Shown here one piece after another: positions 4,771 to 7,603 of a stretch of 7,603 nt of DNA; the first letter of the stretch is position 1, and each line of letters begins with the position of its first letter. Below the pieces are notes generated by a model that worked only from the letters and a program-made list of their open reading frames with translations, was not told the origin of the DNA and did not search any database. Both the position numbers and the translations under genes were made by a program. Source of the stretch: Rickettsiales bacterium (lineage in GTDB: Bacteria > Pseudomonadota > Alphaproteobacteria > Rs-D84); the NCBI GenBank assembly GCA_031267375.1, contig JAIRZE010000108.1, positions 1 through 7,603 on the forward strand, read 5' to 3'.

Positions 4771-4935
4771 GATATGGCGGATTGCCGTATTGGGATTTAG
4801 AACCCTTTGCGAGCGTCAGAAAATGACGAAAAAACCTCAACCTTTGGTTGGGGTGTGGTGAATATGTTGAATAAACCACGCAATTCTCGCAATTGTTCTA
4901 AAACTCCAACCACCAATTTCATCGGTGGTTTTTTT
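4771..4935 (+). ncRNA. Structured leader RNA, copy B (putative attenuator or riboswitch-like element)
   Basis: Same hairpin order as copy A: 4772-4790; 4792-4805 (GGG/CCC); 4814-4828 (CGTCA/TGACG); 4834-4854 (ACCTCAACC-TTT-GGTTGGGGT); 4855-4879 (GTGGT/ACCAC with a 15-nt loop at 4860-4874); 4881-4895 (CAATT/AATTG); and a terminator, 4908-4930 (AACCACC/GGTGGTT) followed by U5 (4931-4935). Compared with copy A, stem changes are largely compensatory (for example C-G versus G-C at 187/207 and 4857/4877), while the 15-nt loop differs at one base. GGTTGGGGT (4846-4854) can pair with ACTCCAACC (4903-4911), one G-U included, and so disrupt the terminator. The secreted protein gene starts about 100 nt after the T tract. 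Confidence 0.6.
4908..4935 (+). terminator. Intrinsic terminator at the end of leader B
   Basis: AACCACC (4908-4914) pairs with GGTGGTT (4924-4930) across a 9-nt loop; the T tract runs from 4929 to 4935. The T tract is better than in copy A. Confidence 0.65.
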
Positions 4936-5036
4936 ACGAAATACAACAATCTTTGATTTCGTGTGATTTTACGCACTCAGTAGCGACGGACGAAGACGGG
5001 TTATTGAGAGATACGAATTATTGAGAAATTATGATT
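4936..5036 (+). other. Untranslated stretch between leader B and its gene
   Basis: No gene is visible. TTATTGAGA occurs at 5001-5009 and again at 5018-5026; the second copy supplies the GAGAA used as Shine-Dalgarno for ATG 5037. Only the first bases after the T tract (TTTACG) resemble the copy A region. Confidence 0.4.
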
Positions 5037-5849
5037 ATGAGAAAAATCTTTATCATTTTATTATATATATGTGTGTTTAGTCTGCCCGCGCAGGCGGACA
5101 TCGCAAGCAGCGACTATATACGCCGGCAAATTGCACAGATTACCGGCATCACAATTTCGGCGAATGACATCGGCACAATATCCGCCAAATCATATTTACT
5201 ATCCGCAATTGATGAAGCAAATAATTTATCGCCATATTCAATTGCCACGAATTATTCCGCAACAGCGGACGGCGCGGGGATTATTGCGACCAGCGCAATC
5301 AGCGGGACTGTCGCGTCTTTGCATAATTGTCTGGGCGCGGGCGGATATAAAAACGGAACAAAGTGCGATGCGTGCCCACAAAATCATTATTGCCCTGCCG
5401 GACAAAATGATACAATTTCCTGTGAAACCGTTGGAACTGATTTTGTAACCCAGGTGCTTTTTGACGACATTATAATATCTTTAATCCCTGTGCTTGGTAA
5501 AAGCGACCCCAGCGATTGCAAATGGATACGCCGAACGCTTGATACAAAAAATGCTTTTCAAATACTGAAAGAGCACGGTTCCGAAATGACCGGCACTTGT
5601 AATGCGACAGGTGTTGTATATGAAATGATTATGCAAAAATCCGGCGAAAAATATGGGGATGGGCTTTATGAATGTTCTGTACCTGTTCCGTGTTTCTGCA
5701 AATTAAAACTGGCGGGGTCTTACTGGGACGGCTGGTCAAATTGGGTGCCATACCCAGCAAACCTATCTGGTTGTGCCTGTGATGACAAGTGTGTCTCCGA
5801 AGTTCAAACTTGGTGCGGCAACGTATCTTTTGACGCCGCAGATTATTAA
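5037..5849 (+). CDS. Secreted cysteine-rich protein with a CxxCPxxxYCPxG motif, unknown function
   Basis: 270 residues. It has a clear Sec signal peptide, starting MRKIFIILLY, with a hydrophobic core and SLPAQA before the likely cleavage at residue 20. The mature part begins with DIASSDYIRRQI, followed by a Ser/Thr/Ala-rich stretch. A compact Cys motif, CDACPQNHYCPAGQ, sits at about residues 109-122 and resembles TNFR/GCC2-GCC3-like repeats of surface proteins. The mature part contains 14 Cys in total, clustered again at the C-terminus (CFC, CACDDKC). No enzyme motif or membrane anchor is seen. I prefer ATG 5037 to ATG 5031 because GAGAA (5023-5027) is 9 nt from it and only 3 nt from the latter. 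It lies downstream of leader B and converges with the BrnA-like gene, 5 bp apart. The shared leader with the 283-1269 gene suggests common control. Surface or envelope function is inferred. Confidence 0.8.
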   Translation: MRKIFIILLYICVFSLPAQADIASSDYIRRQIAQITGITISANDIGTISAKSYLLSAIDEANNLSPYSIATNYSATADGAGIIATSAISGTVASLHNCLGAGGYKNGTKCDACPQNHYCPAGQNDTISCETVGTDFVTQVLFDDIIISLIPVLGKSDPSDCKWIRRTLDTKNAFQILKEHGSEMTGTCNATGVVYEMIMQKSGEKYGDGLYECSVPVPCFCKLKLAGSYWDGWSNWVPYPANLSGCACDDKCVSEVQTWCGNVSFDAADY

Positions 5850-5854
5850 AAATA

Positions 5855-6196
5855 TTACCCCGCAAATGCGCCGGACCTTACCCCGCGCGAAATATAGTCG
5901 CTGGTCTTTGTCTGCCAGCCGCGCCCCAGTCCGCGCAGTTTCTTTTCAACCGACAACGGCACGCGGATTGATATGCTGACCTTTGGATCATCTGACTTCG
6001 GGCGACCATTGCGATTGATAAATTCCTTGAATTGTGCAAATCCGCGGGCGACAGGCTGTATATTATTTTTTTCCACCCAATCGGCAAATCCGTCGTCAGC
6101 CGCAGGCGCATTGCGCGCAATTTCCATAATCTTGTCGTGATTTCCACCATATTCTTTGCGAATTTCTTCGGCGGTCATTCTAATTATTTTTCCCAT
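5855..6196 (-). CDS. BrnA-like (ribbon-helix-helix type) antitoxin, no visible BrnT toxin
   Basis: 113 residues. It opens with MGKIIRMTAEEI, and the C-terminal third (GRPKSDDPKVSISIRVPLSV, then GLGRGWQTKTSDYI, about residues 64-102) matches the BrnA antitoxin pattern of GRPK, a beta strand and GWQT before the final helix. BrnA proteins are DNA-binding antitoxins that pair with BrnT, a RelE-like ribonuclease, and repress their operon. Normally brnT lies directly upstream; here the upstream gene is an MFS transporter. ATG 6196 has GGGGAGA at good spacing and lies inside the transporter gene's end (17-bp overlap), so the two are translationally linked. It may be an orphan antitoxin or a repressor with another target. 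The stretch at residues 18-62 is not recognised. Confidence 0.7.
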   Translation of the reverse strand: MGKIIRMTAEEIRKEYGGNHDKIMEIARNAPAADDGFADWVEKNNIQPVARGFAQFKEFINRNGRPKSDDPKVSISIRVPLSVEKKLRGLGRGWQTKTSDYISRGVRSGAFAG

Positions 6197-7400
6197 AATA
6201 TTTCTCCCCAGCTTTTTTCCTTCCCGAAAGCAATACAAATAATCCGGCGGCGGCGCCTATTATCGCCGTCAAAATCCAGACCGCGCCGGTCGTTCCGAAA
6301 AACCATATAAAGCCCGCGCCTATTATAGGAACTATAAACCGCGGCAGTCTGTTTACCGTCTTGAATATGCCGAAATATCTTTCGCGGTCCCTGCCCTTTG
6401 CGGCATTAAAAAAGAATATATCCGTCAACGGCTCTATAAAAGCACCTGAAATCTGCCACAGCACGAATATGGCCAGCAATGTATATCCCGTCGCGAACGA
6501 CGCCCATACGGAAAAAGCCGCAAACGACAGAAAGCCTAGCGCAACCCAAAGCTTTATCCCCGTCTTTTTGGCCAGGCGCGCGATAGGCTCTGCCAGTATG
6601 ACATAAGGCACTATGCCGGCGGTCAGGACCCAGCCCAAAACATCTTTGCCAAAACCCGCTTCTATAACCATAATCGGCACATACAAAACGCGCAGCGCGT
6701 AAATCGCGTACTGGCCGAAATTTATCGCGTACGCGCGGACCAGATCTGCGCGAGAGAAATATCCGACCGTCGTTTTCCAAATAGACTTCAATGTCTTTTT
6801 CGGACTGATTTTTGGAATCTTTTTATCTTCCTGGATTATGCCGAACCATTTGAAATAAAGCAGCCCCAGCATATTGATAGCGGCGACCGCAAAGAAAGGC
6901 GCCCGAATTCCGAAATGATTCGCTATGAACATAGCGAAAACCGGCGCACACAGCGCGCCGGCATTAACCCAAAGGACATAGCGCCCGTTCAACTTCTCCA
7001 TACCGGTATCTTTTGAAAAGTCGGCCATAAAAAGGGAAAGCAGGCTGCTGATCAGCATTTGCGGCACTGCTGAAACGAAATCCAACGCGATAAAAGTCGC
7101 GGGCTTTACCGAAAACGCCATCATAAAATACATAACGGAAACGGCCATCATACTGAAATAAAAAAGCTTTGCCTTGCTGGACAGTTTCAGCATCTCGCCC
7201 GAAAGCAGGGTTATCAGCATAAAAAAGACATAATACACGGACGAATAAATCCCGACCGCGGCGGAATTATGAAAAATATCCAGCAGGACCAGAGCCCAGA
7301 CCGCGCCGATAATCCCGTCGCCGAATCCTTTGAAAATGCCTAGGTTTGCGAAAGAAAAACCATTAACTGATTTTTTCACAGAAAGATATTTGTCGCTCAT
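6180..7400 (-). CDS. Major facilitator superfamily transporter, substrate unknown
   Basis: 406 residues, strongly hydrophobic, the normal size of a 12-helix MFS permease of the inner membrane. Two six-helix halves are separated by a basic, Lys/Pro-rich loop at about 187-215. Charged cytoplasmic loops include the KLSSKAK stretch (about 72-78) after the second or third helix and KGRDRERYFG near 335-344. No substrate signature is recognised; drug, sugar or metabolite export are all possible. AGGAAA lies just before ATG 7400. Its 3' end overlaps the BrnA-like gene. A divergently transcribed CDGSH-type gene starts 65 bp away. Confidence 0.85.
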   Translation of the reverse strand: MSDKYLSVKKSVNGFSFANLGIFKGFGDGIIGAVWALVLLDIFHNSAAVGIYSSVYYVFFMLITLLSGEMLKLSSKAKLFYFSMMAVSVMYFMMAFSVKPATFIALDFVSAVPQMLISSLLSLFMADFSKDTGMEKLNGRYVLWVNAGALCAPVFAMFIANHFGIRAPFFAVAAINMLGLLYFKWFGIIQEDKKIPKISPKKTLKSIWKTTVGYFSRADLVRAYAINFGQYAIYALRVLYVPIMVIEAGFGKDVLGWVLTAGIVPYVILAEPIARLAKKTGIKLWVALGFLSFAAFSVWASFATGYTLLAIFVLWQISGAFIEPLTDIFFFNAAKGRDRERYFGIFKTVNRLPRFIVPIIGAGFIWFFGTTGAVWILTAIIGAAAGLFVLLSGRKKAGEKYYGKNN

Positions 7401-7464
7401 ATTGTTTCCTATTTATTCGCGGGATATTTTATCATAGAATCGGATTAAAATAAAGGAGAGCGCA
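7401..7464. promoter_or_regulatory. Divergent intergenic region with candidate promoters
   Basis: The 64-bp gap must hold promoters for both divergent genes. On the + strand TAGAAT (7435-7440) is a candidate -10, with TTTATT (7412-7417) 17 bp upstream. On the - strand TATGAT (7436-7431) is a candidate -10. The two overlap, so the promoters may compete. Neither -35 is strong. Confidence 0.3.
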
Positions 7465-7603
7465 ATGCTGCCATACATAAAAATCACAAAAGACGGGCCG
7501 TATCTGCTTTTCGGCGCGAAACAAATATCCGAAAAAATAATACTGACCGACGAAAACGGAATTTCAGTAAAGTACGGCGACGGGAAAGCCTTTGAAATCA
7601 AAT
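7465..7603 (+). CDS. Probable CDGSH-type iron-sulfur protein, 5' part only
   Basis: 46 codons before the window ends, with no stop. It starts MLPYIKITKDGPYLLFGAKQ and continues with ISEKIILTDENG and YGDGKAFEIK. This follows the N-terminal pattern of small bacterial CDGSH proteins (KVTKNGPYLV, then PLSE.IIV.DE.G, then .EG..Y). Those proteins bind a 2Fe-2S cluster through three Cys and one His in a motif that would lie just past the edge, so the diagnostic residues cannot be checked. AGGAG (7454-7458) lies 6 nt before ATG 7465, supporting this frame over the opposite-strand open frame covering the same bases. Confidence 0.6.
   Translation, partial: MLPYIKITKDGPYLLFGAKQISEKIILTDENGISVKYGDGKAFEIK

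Noticed and set aside
7413..7601. Open frame of 62 codons on the - strand
   Set aside because: It is opposite the CDGSH-like frame, which has a good Shine-Dalgarno sequence and a family-like sequence.

Overview
The window looks like chromosomal DNA of a host-associated (perhaps gut) alphaproteobacterium. This is inferred from the alphaproteobacterial character of RecA and from Cys-rich secreted proteins with a CxxCPxxxYCPxG-type motif, which I associate with uncultured gut alphaproteobacteria; no taxonomic marker proves it. Gene density is high and the reading frames are intact. Local composition varies, and the stretch around the HTH gene (about 4220-4770) is distinctly AT-rich.

Layout. 1-57: part of a palindromic dispersed repeat. 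65-266: promoter plus structured leader RNA (copy A). 283-1269 (+): secreted 24-cysteine protein. 1283-1339: second copy of the palindromic repeat, lying between convergent genes. 4097-1348 (-): recA followed by two tandem, paralogous GT2 glycosyltransferases, with inverted 7/8-bp tandem repeats at the start of the first one. 4129-4217: recA promoter with a perfect 42-bp palindrome upstream. 4256-4618 (-): solitary HigA-like HTH regulator whose own promoter carries the same 19-bp operator core. 4681-4722: two 18-bp direct repeats. 4736-4935: promoter plus leader RNA (copy B). 5037-5849 (+): second secreted Cys-rich protein. 7400-5855 (-): MFS transporter overlapping an orphan BrnA-like antitoxin gene. 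7465-7603 (+): start of a probable CDGSH iron-sulfur protein, cut by the window edge.

The most striking signal is the pair of about 165-nt leaders in front of two otherwise dissimilar Cys-rich secreted proteins. They share promoter spacing and a series of hairpins in the same order. Stem sequences differ by compensatory changes, while one 15-nt loop is nearly invariant. Both end in an intrinsic terminator just before the gene. In each copy the 3' arm of one hairpin can pair either with its own 5' arm or with a second copy of that arm inside the terminator, a classic attenuator or riboswitch geometry. I do not recognise it as a known RNA family. A second signal is a probable HigA operator found both at the HTH gene's own promoter and, as a much longer perfect palindrome, upstream of recA.
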